Shown here: positions 45,548-56,751 of the stretch, piece by piece | Position numbering within the stretch: position 1 is the stretch's first letter | How the letters are laid out: every line of letters starts with the position of its first letter | Assembly (NCBI RefSeq): GCF_900446255.1 | Contig: NZ_UIGI01000001.1 | Coordinates: 1,328,763 to 1,392,762 of the forward strand | Origin: Buttiauxella agrestis | Lineage (GTDB): Bacteria > Pseudomonadota > Gammaproteobacteria > Enterobacterales > Enterobacteriaceae | Direction: 5' to 3' | DNA: 64,000 nucleotides | The notes under the pieces: generated by a model | Seen by the model: the letters and a program-made list of their open reading frames with translations, nothing else | The model's database searches: none | What the model was told of the DNA's origin: nothing | Made by a program: the position numbers and the translations under genes

Positions 45548-45555
45548 AAATAATG

Positions 45556-46107
45556 CTACGGCAGCTCCGGTGGCATCCACTCTTCGATTTCAATCAAAAC
45601 CAGTAATGCAGCGTCTCCACCATATTCTTTTGGTGCTTGATGAAACGCCATCACGTGCGGATGTTGCGCCAGCCACAATGGCGTTTGCTGCTTCAAAACG
45701 TGTTTGCCATGCCCGTGCATCACACAGGCACAAAACACATGCTCGCGACGACAGGCCGCAATCAGTGCGCCTAATTCCTGCTTCGCTTGCATCTGAGTCA
45801 GGCCATGCAAATCGAGGAACAATTCCGGCGAATAATCCCCGCGACGAATTTTTTTCAACTCAAAATGGCTGACGTCTTCGCGCACATAACGTGTCGGGCC
45901 TTCAGTCGCCAGGCGTGGCTGGAATTCGTCTGAAAAGTAATGACTCGCATCGGCTTGTTCCTGCAACAGCCGTTTCACTGGAACTTCCTGGACTTTCTTA
46001 CGCATCGGGCGATGAACAATGGTGTCCTGAGTTAATTTTTTTGTGCCGCTCATCAGATCACGGAAAAGGTTCTGATCGTCAGCGCTGAGCGGATTTTTCT
46101 TCTTCAT
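45556..46107 (-). CDS. smrB: Ribosome rescue endonuclease SmrB
   Basis: 183 residues from the ATG at 46107, as in E. coli SmrB (YfcN). The C-terminal Smr domain has [20 protein letters not shown] and [18 protein letters not shown], with the DLHG and HGHG signatures. In E. coli it cleaves mRNA at collided ribosomes. A longer frame exists upstream but the family start and the neighbouring prmB promoter favour this one. Divergent from prmB. Confidence 0.95.
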   Translation of the reverse strand: MKKKNPLSADDQNLFRDLMSGTKKLTQDTIVHRPMRKKVQEVPVKRLLQEQADASHYFSDEFQPRLATEGPTRYVREDVSHFELKKIRRGDYSPELFLDLHGLTQMQAKQELGALIAACRREHVFCACVMHGHGKHVLKQQTPLWLAQHPHVMAFHQAPKEYGGDAALLVLIEIEEWMPPELP

Positions 46108-46278
46108 CTGTTTCTCGTCTCGCATCTGCATTAGCGCCAGTTTACCTGGTTTGTCGCCCATCGCTAAATAAAACGCAATTTTCACCGCAGTGACAGTGAT
46201 TGAAATGCTGATTTGTCGCGGCCTTCATGGCAAACTAATCGATTATTGAATTAGCGCGAACGGCCTGCGGAGGGCAAC

Positions 46279-47211
46279 GTGGATAAAATTTTCGTCGATG
46301 AGGCAGTGAATGAACTGCATACCATTCAGGATATGCTGCGCTGGGCAGTCAGTCGCTTTAGCGCCGCCAACATCTGGTATGGCCACGGCACGGATAACCC
46401 GTGGGACGAAGCCGTTCAGTTAGTGCTGCCAAGTCTCTATCTGCCGCTGGATATTCCAGAAGATATGCGCACTGCGCGTCTGACGCCAAGCGAGCGCCAT
46501 CGTATCGTTGAACGTGTGATTCGCCGCGTCAATGAGCGCATCCCGGTCGCCTATCTGACCAACAAAGCCTGGTTCTGCGGTCACGAGTTTTATGTCGATG
46601 AACGCGTGCTGGTTCCACGCTCCCCAATTGGCGAGCTTATCACCAACCGTTTTGCGGGCCTGTTTGATAACGAACCGCAGCACATTCTGGATATGTGCAC
46701 CGGCAGCGGCTGTATCGCTATTGCCTGTGCTTACGAATTCCACAATGCAGAAGTTGATGCGGTGGATATTTCTCTTGATGCGCTGGCGGTTGCCGAGCAA
46801 AACATCGCCGAGCACGGCCTGGAAAGCCAGGTAACGCCAATGCGTTCCGACCTGTTCCGCGACCTGCCAAAAGTGCAGTACGACATTATCGTAACTAACC
46901 CACCTTACGTGGACGCGGAAGATATGTCTGACCTGCCAGGCGAGTTCCGCTTCGAGCCGGAATTAGGTTTAGCAGCGGGTACAGATGGCCTGAAACTGGC
47001 GCGTCGCATTCTGGCGTGTGCGCCGGATTACCTCGCCGATGGCGGCGTCCTGATTTGTGAAGTTGGAAACAGCATGGTACATCTGATGGACCAGTATCCG
47101 GACGTGCCGTTCACCTGGCTTGAGTTTGATAACGGCGGAGACGGCGTGTTCATGCTGACCAAATCGCAGCTTATTGATGCCCGCGAACATTTCAGCATTT
47201 ACAAAGATTAA
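46279..47211 (+). CDS. prmB: 50S ribosomal protein L3 glutamine methyltransferase PrmB
   Basis: SAM-dependent N5-glutamine methyltransferase that modifies Gln150 of ribosomal protein L3. 310 residues as in E. coli. SAM site [16 protein letters not shown]; catalytic [13 protein letters not shown] start with an excellent ribosome binding site (GGAGGG). A short hairpin (GGGCC-TTTT-GGCCC) separates it from aroC. Confidence 0.96.
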   Translation: MDKIFVDEAVNELHTIQDMLRWAVSRFSAANIWYGHGTDNPWDEAVQLVLPSLYLPLDIPEDMRTARLTPSERHRIVERVIRRVNERIPVAYLTNKAWFCGHEFYVDERVLVPRSPIGELITNRFAGLFDNEPQHILDMCTGSGCIAIACAYEFHNAEVDAVDISLDALAVAEQNIAEHGLESQVTPMRSDLFRDLPKVQYDIIVTNPPYVDAEDMSDLPGEFRFEPELGLAAGTDGLKLARRILACAPDYLADGGVLICEVGNSMVHLMDQYPDVPFTWLEFDNGGDGVFMLTKSQLIDAREHFSIYKD

Positions 47212-47222
47212 TCTGTGCAGGC

Positions 47223-47236
47223 GGGCCTTTTGGCCC
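47223..47236 (+). terminator. Hairpin between prmB and aroC
   Basis: GGGCC-TTTT-GGCCC followed by a pyrimidine-rich tract. The stem is short, so it may only attenuate read-through into aroC. Confidence 0.45.
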
Positions 47237-47282
47237 GTCTTCATTTGCTCACAACACAACGAAAAACGATAACGGAAAGAAG

Positions 47283-48368
47283 ATGGCTGGAAACTCTATT
47301 GGACAAGTCTTTCGCGTAACGACTTTTGGTGAATCTCACGGTGTGGCGTTGGGTTGCATCGTTGATGGTGTGCCGCCGGGCATTCCGCTTACCGAAGCAG
47401 ATTTACAACACGATCTCGACCGTCGCCGCCCAGGGACTTCTCGCTATACCACGCAACGCCGTGAACCCGATCAGGTGAAAATTCTGTCCGGTGTATTTGA
47501 AGGCGTGACGACCGGCACCAGTATCGGTTTGTTGATTGAAAACACTGACCAGCGCTCGCAAGACTACAGCGCGATCAAAGACGTGTTCCGTCCGGGCCAC
47601 GCAGATTACACCTACGAACAAAAATATGGCCTGCGCGATTACCGTGGCGGTGGCCGTTCTTCGGCTCGCGAAACCGCGATGCGTGTGGCGGCGGGAGCGA
47701 TTGCTAAAAAATATCTGGCGCACAAATACGGCATCACAATTCGTGGCTGTCTGACGCAAATGGGCGACGTGCCGCTGGAAATCAAAGACTGGGATCAAGT
47801 CGAGCAGAACCCGTTCTTCTGCCCGGATCCCGATAAAATCGAAACGCTCGATGAGCTAATGCGTGCGCTGAAAAAAGAGGGCGACTCCATCGGCGCGAAA
47901 GTGACGGTTGTGGCTGACAACGTGCCACCAGGCCTGGGCGAACCCGTATTTGACCGCTTAGATGCCGATATCGCGCATGCGCTGATGAGCATCAACGCGG
48001 TGAAAGGCGTGGAAATTGGCGAGGGCTTTGGCGTGGTTAACCTGCGCGGAAGCCAGAACCGTGACGAAATCACCAAACAAGGTTTCCAGAGCAATCACGC
48101 TGGCGGCATTCTCGGTGGTATCAGTAGCGGTCAGCAAATTGTCGCGAACATGGCGCTGAAGCCAACTTCCAGCATTATGGTTCCGGGTCGCACCATCAAT
48201 CGCGAAGGCGAAGAAGTTGAGATGGTCACGCGTGGCCGCCATGATCCTTGCGTGGGTATTCGTGCGGTTCCGATTGCCGAAGCCATGGTAGCGATTGTAT
48301 TGATGGATCATATGCTGCGTCAGCGTGCCCAAAACGGTGACGTGACTTTCCCTTTGCCGCGCTGGTAA
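47283..48368 (+). CDS. aroC: Chorismate synthase
   Basis: Converts EPSP to chorismate using reduced FMN, the last shared step of aromatic synthesis. 361 residues, as in E. coli. Signatures: [59 protein letters not shown] and [16 protein letters not shown]. mepA follows four bases later. Confidence 0.97.
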   Translation: MAGNSIGQVFRVTTFGESHGVALGCIVDGVPPGIPLTEADLQHDLDRRRPGTSRYTTQRREPDQVKILSGVFEGVTTGTSIGLLIENTDQRSQDYSAIKDVFRPGHADYTYEQKYGLRDYRGGGRSSARETAMRVAAGAIAKKYLAHKYGITIRGCLTQMGDVPLEIKDWDQVEQNPFFCPDPDKIETLDELMRALKKEGDSIGAKVTVVADNVPPGLGEPVFDRLDADIAHALMSINAVKGVEIGEGFGVVNLRGSQNRDEITKQGFQSNHAGGILGGISSGQQIVANMALKPTSSIMVPGRTINREGEEVEMVTRGRHDPCVGIRAVPIAEAMVAIVLMDHMLRQRAQNGDVTFPLPRW

Positions 48369-48372
48369 TGCG

Positions 48373-49197
48373 ATGAAAAAGACACTCGTGGGGCTGCTGG
48401 CATTGCTTGCCAGTACCGCTACTTTTGCCGCGACGCCGTGGCAGAAAATTAGTCATCCGATTGCGGGAAGCCCGCAGTCTATTGGTGCATTCTCTAACGG
48501 CTGCATTGTGGGTGCCCACGAGTTGCCGCTCAACGATCCTCGCTATCAGGTGATGCGCCAGGACCAACGTCGCTATTTCGGCCATCCCGATTTAGTGACG
48601 TTTATCCAGCGCTTGAGCAATCAATCGACGCAACTTGGCCTCGGTACGCTGCTGATTGGTGATATGGGAATGGCAGCGGGCGGTCGTTTTAGTTCAGGCC
48701 ATGCCAGCCACCAAAGCGGGCTGGACGTCGATATCTTCTTGCAGCTTCCCAAAGCTCGCTGGACTTCCGCTCAGCTTCTTAAACCGCAGGCGCTGGATTT
48801 AGTCGCCAGCGATAATCAGCATGTGGTGCCGCGTTTGTGGCAGCCGGAAATCAGCAGCCTGATTAAGCTTGCGGCGAAAGATAACGACGTCACGCGGATC
48901 TTCGTCAATCCGGCAATCAAGCAGCAACTGTGTCTGGATGCCGGAGCCGACCGTGACTGGCTGCGCAAAGTGCGCCCGTGGTTTGCTCACCGCGCCCATA
49001 TGCACGTGCGTCTGCGTTGTCCGGCTGACAGCCTCGAGTGCGAAGACCAACCATTACCACCACCGGGTGACGGTTGTGGTGCCGAGCTGCAAAGCTGGTT
49101 TGCGCCGCCAGCACCGGGCGAGCGGCCACCGAAAAAGAAAACACCGCCCCCTTTACCCGCCTCTTGTCAGGCTTTGCTGGATGAGCACGTTCTCTAA
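48373..49197 (+). CDS. mepA: Penicillin-insensitive murein endopeptidase MepA
   Basis: LAS-family zinc peptidase in the periplasm that cuts D-Ala-mDAP cross-links in peptidoglycan. 274 residues as in E. coli. Signal peptide [20 protein letters not shown]; zinc ligands in [16 protein letters not shown] and [12 protein letters not shown]. Proline-rich C-terminus ([18 protein letters not shown]). Co-transcribed with aroC and yfcA. Confidence 0.96.
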   Translation: MKKTLVGLLALLASTATFAATPWQKISHPIAGSPQSIGAFSNGCIVGAHELPLNDPRYQVMRQDQRRYFGHPDLVTFIQRLSNQSTQLGLGTLLIGDMGMAAGGRFSSGHASHQSGLDVDIFLQLPKARWTSAQLLKPQALDLVASDNQHVVPRLWQPEISSLIKLAAKDNDVTRIFVNPAIKQQLCLDAGADRDWLRKVRPWFAHRAHMHVRLRCPADSLECEDQPLPPPGDGCGAELQSWFAPPAPGERPPKKKTPPPLPASCQALLDEHVL

Positions 49198-49208
49198 CGG
49201 ATAAGTTC

Positions 49209-50006
49209 ATGGAATGGTTTATGGTTTCCCCCCTGATGCTGGTGGCGCTGTTTTTTGTCGCCATGCTTGCAGGGTTTATTGACTCACTGGCAGGTGGGGG
49301 TGGTTTGATAACCGTCCCCGTGCTGTTAGCCACGGGAATGTCCCCCGCACATGCTTTGGCGACCAACAAACTCCAGGCCTGCGGGGGTTCAGTTTCTTCC
49401 TCGCTCTATTTTATTCGCCGCAAAGTTGTCGATCTTAAAGAGCAGAAACTGAATATTCTGATGACGTTTCTCGGCTCCACATCGGGTGCGCTGCTGGTGC
49501 AGTATGTGAAATCTGACGTGCTGCGCCAAATCCTGCCGCTACTGGTCATTTGCATCGGCTTGTATTTTTTACTGATGCCAAAACTGGGTGAAGAAGACAG
49601 GCAACGCCGTTTGTACGGCCTGCCGTTTGCGCTGATTGCAGGGGGCTGCGTTGGTTTCTACGACGGTTTCTTCGGCCCTGGCGCGGGTTCATTTTACGCA
49701 CTGGCCTTTGTGACCTTGTGCGGCTTTAACCTCGCTAAATCTACCGCTCACGCCAAAGTATTAAACGCGACGTCAAACCTGGGCGGCCTGCTGCTGTTTA
49801 TCATCGGCGGGAAGGTGATTTGGGGAACCGGCTTTGTGATGATGGCCGGGCAGTTTTTAGGGGCGCGGATGGGATCGCGTCTTGTGTTGAGTAAAGGGCA
49901 AAAACTGATCCGACCGATGATTGTGATTGTGTCGGCGGTGATGAGCGCCAAACTCTTATTTGATAGCCACGGAACGGAAATTCTCCAATGGTTGGGGATA
50001 AATTAA
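49209..50006 (+). CDS. yfcA: TSUP-family membrane protein YfcA
   Basis: 265 residues (E. coli 269) with about eight membrane helices. Sulfite-exporter TauE/SafE family: AGFIDSLAGGGGLITVPVLL, ALATNKLQACGGSVSSSLYF, and the duplicated half GGCVGFYDGFFGPGAGSFYA. Substrate not known; family members move sulphur-containing organic anions. epmC starts one base after its stop. Confidence 0.93.
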   Translation: MEWFMVSPLMLVALFFVAMLAGFIDSLAGGGGLITVPVLLATGMSPAHALATNKLQACGGSVSSSLYFIRRKVVDLKEQKLNILMTFLGSTSGALLVQYVKSDVLRQILPLLVICIGLYFLLMPKLGEEDRQRRLYGLPFALIAGGCVGFYDGFFGPGAGSFYALAFVTLCGFNLAKSTAHAKVLNATSNLGGLLLFIIGGKVIWGTGFVMMAGQFLGARMGSRLVLSKGQKLIRPMIVIVSAVMSAKLLFDSHGTEILQWLGIN

Positions 50007-50007
50007 G

Positions 50008-50577
50008 ATGACCACAGCAAATATGACAATAACGACAGAACACCATTATCAGGAACTTATCGACATTTTCGATAACTGCTTTAAAGATGAATTTAATACA
50101 CGTCTGATTAAAGGCGACGACGAACCGATCTATCTTCCTGCTGATGAGGAAATTCCTTATCACCGCGTGGTGTTTGCCCACGGTTATTATGCCAGCGGCA
50201 TGCACGAGATTTCTCACTGGCTTATCGCGGGTAAAGCTCGCCGCGAGCTGGTGGATTTTGGTTACTGGTATTGCCCGGACGGGCGTGATGCCGAAACTCA
50301 AAGTAAATTTGAGGATGTGGAAGTCAAACCCCAGGCGCAGGAATGGTTACTGTGCGTGGCGGCAAACTTCCCGTTCAATGTGAGTTGCGACAACCTGAGT
50401 GGGGATGTTGACCCGGACAGAATCGCATTTCAGCGTCGGGTCCATGCGCAGGTGATGATTTACCTGCAAGAAGGCATCCCGGTCCGCACGGCAAAATTGA
50501 TTGAAGCACTGCGGGAGTATTACAAAACCCCGCCGCTGGCCGCAGAACAGTTCCCGTGGCCGGAAGATTTAAACTAA
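50008..50577 (+). CDS. epmC: Elongation factor P hydroxylase EpmC
   Basis: Hydroxylates the beta-lysylated Lys34 of elongation factor P, completing its modification. 189 residues, seven longer at the N-terminus than E. coli. Metal motif H-E-x-x-H in GMHEISHWLIAGKARRELVD; conserved DFGYWYCPDGRDAETQ. The ATG at 50008 is chosen since the next one (50023) has no ribosome binding site. Follows yfcA directly. Confidence 0.93.
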   Translation: MTTANMTITTEHHYQELIDIFDNCFKDEFNTRLIKGDDEPIYLPADEEIPYHRVVFAHGYYASGMHEISHWLIAGKARRELVDFGYWYCPDGRDAETQSKFEDVEVKPQAQEWLLCVAANFPFNVSCDNLSGDVDPDRIAFQRRVHAQVMIYLQEGIPVRTAKLIEALREYYKTPPLAAEQFPWPEDLN

Positions 50578-50605
50578 AAAACCTGCATATTGAAGAGGAA
50601 GTACG

Positions 50606-50881
50606 ATGATCGCTGAATTTGAAACACGCATTCTGGCGCTAATTGATGAAATGGTTGAGACGGCCAGTGATGATGAACTGTTTGCCAGCGGTTATCTGCG
50701 TGGCCACCTGACCCTCGCTGTGGCCGATGTGGAGCACGGTGAAGATCACAGCCCGGAAGCGCTGCACGGTGCGGTATCCGGCAGCCTGGAGAAAGCGATT
50801 CAGGCAGGTGAGCTTTCACCACGCGACCAGTCATTGGTGCTGGAAATGTGGGACAACCTGTACCAGAAAGCGCAATTTTAA
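50606..50881 (+). CDS. yfcL: YfcL-family protein
   Basis: 91 residues (E. coli 92), acidic and helical, of unknown function: [20 protein letters not shown] then [20 protein letters not shown]. Ribosome binding site AGAGGAAG. Last gene of the aroC-mepA-yfcA-epmC-yfcL run; a double palindromic repeat follows. Confidence 0.93.
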   Translation: MIAEFETRILALIDEMVETASDDELFASGYLRGHLTLAVADVEHGEDHSPEALHGAVSGSLEKAIQAGELSPRDQSLVLEMWDNLYQKAQF

Positions 50882-50884
50882 GTT

Positions 50885-50968
50885 ACCCCTCACCCTAACC
50901 CTCTCCACAGGGAGAGGGGACTGTTCGGTGTTCTCCCTCTCATGGGGGAGAGGGCCGGGGTGAGGGCG
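50885..50968. repeat. CCCTCACCC-type palindromic repeat, head-to-head pair
   Basis: Unit 1 reads CCCCTCACCCTAACCCTCTC and ends in a CCTCTCC/GGAGAGG stem; unit 2 is inverted and ends GGGGTGAGGG. The same family as 13351-13386. Placed between convergent yfcL and mnmC, it can form a large hairpin. Confidence 0.8.
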
Positions 50969-50979
50969 TTAAACCCTCA

Positions 50980-52980
50980 TTATTTTACTTCTCTTCCTTT
51001 CAGCAGCTTCCGCACCCAAAATCGATTCGGATTAAGAGCCGCCAGCGTTTCGCCATCCATGGGAACAGGTTCATCGCATATCTGTGCTGCCAGAATTTCT
51101 GCCGCCAGCGGTGCACTGCATAACCCTCTTGAACCCAACGCCGCCAACATAAACAGATTGGAATAGACCGGTGCAGCTTCGGCATTTTCACGATTTTCTG
51201 AAAGTGTCGCATAGGCTTCAAGCGTGGCGTCATAACGCGGAACGCTGCCGATAATCGGTATGTGATCGCGTGTTGCACATCGCACTCCGCATCGGGCCTC
51301 ACCCGCTGAGACATCGACTTCCTTCGGCCATTCCACATCCGGCAGACAATTCAACAAACGTTGACGGTTATGCTGCTGATCTTCATCGTTATAGCGCATT
51401 TCTTCCACGCCACGATGATAGCTTGCACCGATACAATGCTGCTGATTGTGTGGATTTTGCGGCGTCAGATAACCGTCGTAACACAGCACCTGGCGTAATT
51501 CAGAAAGCGGCGGACTGGTTGGAATATGGCTCACCTGGCCGCCAACAGCAGAGAACGGCAGCTTCGCGGTTTGGGCGAATTTACTGATTTTGAAGCCGTT
51601 AGCCAGCACCATAACCGCATGGCGTTTTGCTTCCTGTTCAGCAAACGTTAATTCCCATCCGTCAGGTGTTTGCGTCAGTTCTTCGACATGATGCTGGTAA
51701 TAGGTTTTAAGCCCCATTTGTTCTGCCAGCGCCAGCACACCTGTGGTCAATTGTGCCGGGCACAACCAGCCTCCGAGCGGATAGGTTGCGCCACCATGCC
51801 CGGTTTCCAGGCCACAAAGTTTTGCAGCAGTTTGTGCATCGACGGCATGAACCAGTCGCTCAGGAAATTCGAGGCTCAGCATTTGTTCGATTTTATGCTG
51901 ACTCTTCTCATCCCAACCCAGTTGCGTCACGCCACACCAGTCGTGATCAAATTCGACGGGCAACGAGTCGTATAAGCGGCGGGCAAAGGTGAACGCCGCG
52001 CTGAAAAAGTTTGTTAGCGAAGCGTCGTGCGTATTCAGCAAGGGATACAGCGCGCCCTGACGATTACCGGAAGCGCCAAGTGCCGGGGCGGTATCCTCGC
52101 AGTAAAGCGTGACCTGCCAGCCACGGCGTAGCAAGGCGAGTGAGAGCAGGGCGCTGGCCACACCGCCGCCAACAATAGCGACTTCTTGCCCTTGCGCTGC
52201 CGGGCGGGCATACCACGGCGTGCGTGCTGGCGTTTCCAGCGCATGTTCCATTACACCCGTCAGCATTTCACGCTTGCGTCCAAAACCTTTCGTTTTGGTC
52301 ATAGTGAAACCCGCATCAATCAGGCCACGACGAACAAATCCGGCGCAGGTGAATGTCGCCAGCGTGGCGCCTGGTCTCGCCAGTTTTGCCATGGTGTCAA
52401 ACAGGTTTTGCGTCCACATATCCGGGTTTTTTGACGGCGCAAAACCGTCAAGGAACCAGGCGTCGACCTGATTATTTAATGTGTCATCTAATTGCGGGAT
52501 CAGTTCGTTAATATCCCCGAACCACAGGTCGAGAGTCACACGCCCATTAGCCAGTAAAATACGGTGGCAACCGGCAATTGGAAGTGGCCACTGTTGCTGA
52601 AGTTGCTGTGCAAAATCGGCCAGTTCTGGCCAATGCGCATGAGCGGCGCGTAAATCTTCGGCAGTGAGTGGGAATTTTTCAAAACTAATAAAGTGCAGGC
52701 GCTTGAGTGTGGCTTGAGGCTGGTTTTTGCAAAAGTCTTCAAAAGCTTGCCATAAAGTCAGGAAGTTAAGTCCGGTGCCAAAACCGCTTTCACCAACGAT
52801 AAATAGCGAGCGATCGTGGGTTATGAAGCGTTCCGATAATCGGTTCCCACCAAGAAAGACATAACGAGTTTCCTCCAGTCCATTATCATTAGAGAAGTAC
52901 ACATCGTCGAAATCTCGGGATACAGGTGTACCCTCTTCGTTAAAGCCAAGGTTGGCAGATTGTATAGTGGACGGTTTCAC
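50980..52980 (-). CDS. mnmC: tRNA mnm5s2U biosynthesis bifunctional protein MnmC
   Basis: Completes the wobble-uridine modification mnm5s2U34 in tRNA. The C-terminal FAD domain removes the carboxymethyl group, the N-terminal SAM domain methylates. 666-667 residues, as E. coli (668). N-terminal domain: [10 protein letters not shown]-like [18 protein letters not shown] and [20 protein letters not shown] fold: [20 protein letters not shown]. The GTG at 52980 is the start: E. coli likeness begins there ([17 protein letters not shown]), and the upstream 20 codons overlap the fabB control region. Confidence 0.94.
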   Translation of the reverse strand: MKPSTIQSANLGFNEEGTPVSRDFDDVYFSNDNGLEETRYVFLGGNRLSERFITHDRSLFIVGESGFGTGLNFLTLWQAFEDFCKNQPQATLKRLHFISFEKFPLTAEDLRAAHAHWPELADFAQQLQQQWPLPIAGCHRILLANGRVTLDLWFGDINELIPQLDDTLNNQVDAWFLDGFAPSKNPDMWTQNLFDTMAKLARPGATLATFTCAGFVRRGLIDAGFTMTKTKGFGRKREMLTGVMEHALETPARTPWYARPAAQGQEVAIVGGGVASALLSLALLRRGWQVTLYCEDTAPALGASGNRQGALYPLLNTHDASLTNFFSAAFTFARRLYDSLPVEFDHDWCGVTQLGWDEKSQHKIEQMLSLEFPERLVHAVDAQTAAKLCGLETGHGGATYPLGGWLCPAQLTTGVLALAEQMGLKTYYQHHVEELTQTPDGWELTFAEQEAKRHAVMVLANGFKISKFAQTAKLPFSAVGGQVSHIPTSPPLSELRQVLCYDGYLTPQNPHNQQHCIGASYHRGVEEMRYNDEDQQHNRQRLLNCLPDVEWPKEVDVSAGEARCGVRCATRDHIPIIGSVPRYDATLEAYATLSENRENAEAAPVYSNLFMLAALGSRGLCSAPLAAEILAAQICDEPVPMDGETLAALNPNRFWVRKLLKGREVK

Positions 52981-53055
52981 GTAAGTTACTCGTCTGGCAG
53001 GCGGTGAAACGATCATAACGATGTGTGCGAAGCGGCGCAAATTTCAGACCGAATT

Positions 53056-53073
53056 GGCTGATCGGACTTGTTC
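53056..53073 (+). promoter_or_regulatory. FadR activator site of fabB
   Basis: GGCTGATCGGACTTGTTC closely matches the E. coli fabB FadR site, where FadR activates. Confidence 0.7.
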
Positions 53074-53091
53074 GGCGTACAACTGTACGCT
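53074..53091 (+). promoter_or_regulatory. FabR operator of fabB
   Basis: GGCGTACAACTGTACGCT, one base from the FabR palindrome AGCGTACA-N2-TGTACGCT, directly beside the FadR site. FabR represses fabB when unsaturated acyl chains are plentiful. Confidence 0.8.
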
Positions 53092-53137
53092 ATTGTGCCA
53101 TTCGAAATCCTAAATAGTGTAGTGAAAGAGGTATTGA

Positions 53138-54355
53138 ATGAAACGTGCAGTGATTACTGGTCTGGGCATTGTTTCCAGCATCGGTAACAACCAGCAGGAA
53201 GTCCTGGCATCTCTGCGTGAAGGTCGCTCGGGGATCACTTTCTCTCAAGAATTCAAAGATTCTGGAATGCGCAGCCACGTGTGGGGTAACGTTAAACTGG
53301 ACACCACCGGCCTGATTGACCGTAAAGTGGTCCGTTTCATGAACGATGCCTCTGTCTATGCTTACCTTTCAATGCAGCAAGCTATCGAAGATGCTGGTTT
53401 GAAAGAAGAAGTTTATCAAGGCAACCCGCGTGTGGGCCTGATTGCAGGTTCCGGTGGGTCGTCTAAATCTCAGGTGTTCGGTGCAGACGCAATGCGTAGC
53501 CCGCGCGGCCTGAAAGCGGTGGGTCCTTACGTTGTGACCAAAGCGATGGGTTCTGCGGTTTCCGCATGCCTCGCGACTCCGTTCAAAATTCACGGCGTGA
53601 ACTACTCAATCAGCTCCGCATGTGCGACTTCTGCACACTGTATCGGCAATGCTGTTGAGCAAATTCAGCTGGGCAAACAGGACATCGTTTTTGCTGGCGG
53701 CGGCGAAGAGCTGTGCTGGGAAATGGCCTGTGAGTTCGATGCAATGGGCGCGCTGTCTACCAAATACAATGAAACGCCAGACAAAGCCTCCCGTACCTAT
53801 GATGCGAGCCGTGACGGTTTCGTTATCGCAGGCGGCGGCGGTATGGTTGTGGTTGAAGAACTGGAGCACGCTCTGGCTCGTGGCGCACACATCTACGCTG
53901 AAATCGTTGGCTACGGCGCAACATCTGATGGCGCAGACATGGTTGCTCCATCTGGTGAAGGCGCAGTACGTTGCATGAAGATGGCAATGCACGGTGTTGA
54001 TACTCCGATTGACTACCTGAACACCCACGGGACTTCCACACCAGTTGGTGATGTGAAAGAACTGGGCGCAATCAAAGAAGTCTTCGGTAATCACTCACCG
54101 TCGATGTCTGCGACCAAAGCAATGACGGGTCACTCTTTGGGTGCCGCTGGCGTTCAGGAAGCTATCTACTCTCTGCTGATGCTGGAGCACGGTTTCATCG
54201 CGCCAAGCATTAACATCGAAGAGCTGGATGAGCAGGCTGCTGGTCTGAACATCGTGACTGAAACTACCGAGCGTCAACTGAACACTGTTATGTCTAACAG
54301 CTTCGGTTTCGGTGGAACTAACGCAACACTGGTTATGCGTAAAATTAACGCTTAA
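53138..54355 (+). CDS. fabB: Beta-ketoacyl-ACP synthase I FabB
   Basis: Condensing enzyme of fatty acid synthesis, essential for unsaturated fatty acids. 405 residues (E. coli 406). Catalytic Cys in [11 protein letters not shown], His in [11 protein letters not shown] and in [11 protein letters not shown]-terminal [14 protein letters not shown]. FadR and FabR sites lie 50-80 bases upstream. A terminator follows, so it is monocistronic. Confidence 0.98.
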   Translation: MKRAVITGLGIVSSIGNNQQEVLASLREGRSGITFSQEFKDSGMRSHVWGNVKLDTTGLIDRKVVRFMNDASVYAYLSMQQAIEDAGLKEEVYQGNPRVGLIAGSGGSSKSQVFGADAMRSPRGLKAVGPYVVTKAMGSAVSACLATPFKIHGVNYSISSACATSAHCIGNAVEQIQLGKQDIVFAGGGEELCWEMACEFDAMGALSTKYNETPDKASRTYDASRDGFVIAGGGGMVVVEELEHALARGAHIYAEIVGYGATSDGADMVAPSGEGAVRCMKMAMHGVDTPIDYLNTHGTSTPVGDVKELGAIKEVFGNHSPSMSATKAMTGHSLGAAGVQEAIYSLLMLEHGFIAPSINIEELDEQAAGLNIVTETTERQLNTVMSNSFGFGGTNATLVMRKINA

Positions 54356-54374
54356 TCCCGGTGATGTTAATAAG

Positions 54375-54403
54375 CGGGGTGCCTTGTGCACTCCGTTTTT
54401 TTT
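54375..54403 (+). terminator. Terminator after fabB
   Basis: Stem CGGGGTGC / GCACTCCG (one G-T pair), loop CTTGT, then a run of eight T. Confidence 0.85.
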
Positions 54404-54433
54404 GCATAATGGCTGCTACCAAGGAGCCGCAGT

Positions 54434-55612
54434 ATGTCCTCAATAAGTCATTCTCAGCTAAACAACAAATCCGAAAATAAGTCCTTATTTAGCCTGACCT
54501 TTGCGGTGTTCCTCACCTATATGACGGTGGGTCTCCCGCTGCCAGTGATTCCACTTTTTGTCCATCACGAGCTTGGCTTCGGCAATACCATGGTTGGGAT
54601 TGCTGTTGGGATCCAGTTCCTCGCGACAGTTTTGACCCGAGGTTATGCCGGGCGTCTGGCCGATCAGCAGGGTGCGAAACGCTCGACCATGCAAGGGATG
54701 TGCGCCTGTGCCTTCGCCGGTGTGGCCTATTTGCTGGCCGCGTTGTTGCCCGTTGATGCGATGGCAAAATTCGGTTTATTGATAGTGGGGCGTTTGATTC
54801 TTGGCTTTGGCGAAAGCCAATTACTGACCGGAAATCTGACCTGGGGTTTAGGCCTGGTTGGCCCGGCTCGCTCCGGCAAAGTGATGTCATGGACCGGGAT
54901 GGCGATTTATGGCGCATTAGCGGCGGGGGCTCCCGTTGGTTTGCTGTTAAACAGTCAGTGGGGATTCGTAGCGCTGGGCGTGTCAACCATCGCATTGCCG
55001 TTGGTAGCGTGGGCGTTTAATGGACGCGTTCGCGCAGTGCCTGCGCATAAAGGCGAGCGTCCTTCTCTGTTTGCCGTGATTGGTCTTATCTGGAAACCAG
55101 GGATTGGACTTGCGTTACAGGGCGTAGGTTTTGCCGTGATCGGCACCTTTGTTTCACTTTACTTTGCGTCGAACGGTTGGGCGTGGGCGGGTTTTACGCT
55201 CACCGCATTTGGTGGCGCGTTTGTGCTGATGCGTGTCCTGTTTGGCTGGATGCCAGACCGTTTTGGTGGTGTGCGAGTCGCGTTAGTGTCACTGGCGATT
55301 GAAACCATGGGGCTGGTTTTGCTGTGGCAAGCACCGGGCGCAGGCATTGCGTTAATAGGTGCGGCGTTAACCGGGTGCGGTTGCTCGCTGATCTTCCCGG
55401 CGCTGGGTGTTGAAGTGGTTAAACGCGTTCCGGCACAAGTGCGTGGTACGGCACTTGGCGGATATGCGGCGTTTCAGGATATCTCGTACGGTGTCGCCGG
55501 GCCACTGACCGGGCTGCTGGCAACGTCGATGGGATATCCATCTGTATTTTTAGCTGGGGCGATTTCGGCGGGAGTGGGAATCGTTGTTACGCTAATCGCT
55601 TTTCGCAAGTAA
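54434..55612 (+). CDS. yfcJ: MFS transporter YfcJ
   Basis: 392 residues as in E. coli YfcJ, twelve membrane helices. Motif [29 protein letters not shown]; second-half motif [15 protein letters not shown]. Related to YhhS-type arabinose/drug exporters; substrate unproven. Convergent with flk. Confidence 0.93.
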   Translation: MSSISHSQLNNKSENKSLFSLTFAVFLTYMTVGLPLPVIPLFVHHELGFGNTMVGIAVGIQFLATVLTRGYAGRLADQQGAKRSTMQGMCACAFAGVAYLLAALLPVDAMAKFGLLIVGRLILGFGESQLLTGNLTWGLGLVGPARSGKVMSWTGMAIYGALAAGAPVGLLLNSQWGFVALGVSTIALPLVAWAFNGRVRAVPAHKGERPSLFAVIGLIWKPGIGLALQGVGFAVIGTFVSLYFASNGWAWAGFTLTAFGGAFVLMRVLFGWMPDRFGGVRVALVSLAIETMGLVLLWQAPGAGIALIGAALTGCGCSLIFPALGVEVVKRVPAQVRGTALGGYAAFQDISYGVAGPLTGLLATSMGYPSVFLAGAISAGVGIVVTLIAFRK

Positions 55613-55619
55613 CCTTCAA

Positions 55620-55642
55620 TTGCCACCCGTCGCGGGTGGCAA
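55620..55642. terminator. Bidirectional terminator between yfcJ and flk
   Basis: Perfect stem TTGCCACCCG / CGGGTGGCAA with loop TCG; A/T-rich flanks are short. Confidence 0.7.
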
Positions 55643-55645
55643 ATT

Positions 55646-56650
55646 TCATATCACTATCCACAACAAAAGCATCACCACAACCAGCGCGATAAATGCTAAT
55701 CCTGGTCGTGCGCTTATCGCTTTCAGCGGTTCGATAAACGGTACCCAGATTGGGCTGGCGATCGGCTGAATGTTATGCACTTCTGGCGCTGATAGCTGGC
55801 GTTCGGCGCGTTTTAAAAACACCTGATTCAAAATATCCTGCACCTGCGCGGTGGTCAGTAACGTTTGCGGCGTAGCCTGAAAACGTTGCTGCGAATAGTC
55901 CGTTATCTCTTTCCATTCAGCAGGTTCGAGCGGCTGCTTCAAAGCCGCCTGAATAGTATGTAGCGTCGGCGTATTTTGCTGACTTAATGTCTGGCGTGCC
56001 TGCAACCAGGTGGTCAGCAGCGCGAAATGCTTGGCCGGGATCAGCTCGCCCGTTTTCACACCGCTTAACTCAAGCATCGACTGCCAGATTAACTTACTGG
56101 ACTCGCCCGTTGCGGCGGCGAGTTTAGCGACCTGTTTATTTAGTGAATTATGTTCAGCGGGCAACAAGGGGCGATCGGTTGCCTGGCGCTGTTGCGGTTG
56201 CGGAATAGCCAACTGGTTATTTTGCAAAAGCGTGAGTACGCTTTTTAATTGTTCTGGCGTGAGCTGGCTGAGGGCCGTCTGCCCAAAATTCTGGCGAATA
56301 TAGTCGCTTACTGCCTGGCGATTATTTCCCTGGGGCAAAAGCTCACTAAGCTGCTGAACAACCTGGCGCGTGCCGTGAGTCGTTTGTGCATGATTCAGGC
56401 GCTGATTAAGATTTTGTTCAGCCGCGGGGAAGTGGCGCGACAGCAAAGGCGTTTCACTTTTTAATCCGAGGTCATGTTTCAGACCTGCCCACACTTCGGC
56501 GCTTTGCTGCTGGTTTAGCGCAACGATACGGGTAATCAAACGTTCCAGTACGGTACGTTGCACAGTGGAAAGCGGAAACTCGCCTGCCGCAGAATGTGTG
56601 GAGGGCGGTTCCCCCGGAGGACGCGCTGTCGCCCCCTGAATGGGTTGCAT
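55646..56650 (-). CDS. flk: Flagellar regulator Flk
   Basis: 334 residues (E. coli 331). In enterics it prevents premature export of FlgM and hook-length switching during flagellum assembly. A soluble, Gln-rich cytoplasmic part (QRTVLERLITRIVALNQQQS, LSQLTPEQLKSVLTLLQNNQ) ends in a single C-terminal membrane anchor (LAFIALVVVMLLLWIVI). Divergent from pdxB. Its presence suggests flagella in this organism, though no flagellar genes are in the window. Confidence 0.93.
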   Translation of the reverse strand: MQPIQGATARPPGEPPSTHSAAGEFPLSTVQRTVLERLITRIVALNQQQSAEVWAGLKHDLGLKSETPLLSRHFPAAEQNLNQRLNHAQTTHGTRQVVQQLSELLPQGNNRQAVSDYIRQNFGQTALSQLTPEQLKSVLTLLQNNQLAIPQPQQRQATDRPLLPAEHNSLNKQVAKLAAATGESSKLIWQSMLELSGVKTGELIPAKHFALLTTWLQARQTLSQQNTPTLHTIQAALKQPLEPAEWKEITDYSQQRFQATPQTLLTTAQVQDILNQVFLKRAERQLSAPEVHNIQPIASPIWVPFIEPLKAISARPGLAFIALVVVMLLLWIVI

Positions 56651-56751
56651 AGTCTTAATCCTTTGTCAGCCCCCGGCTCAAGTATGCCAGGACGCCAGAT
56701 TATGGCACACTATCGGGCTTATTCTCGACGATTAACCAACAGGTAACTAAC

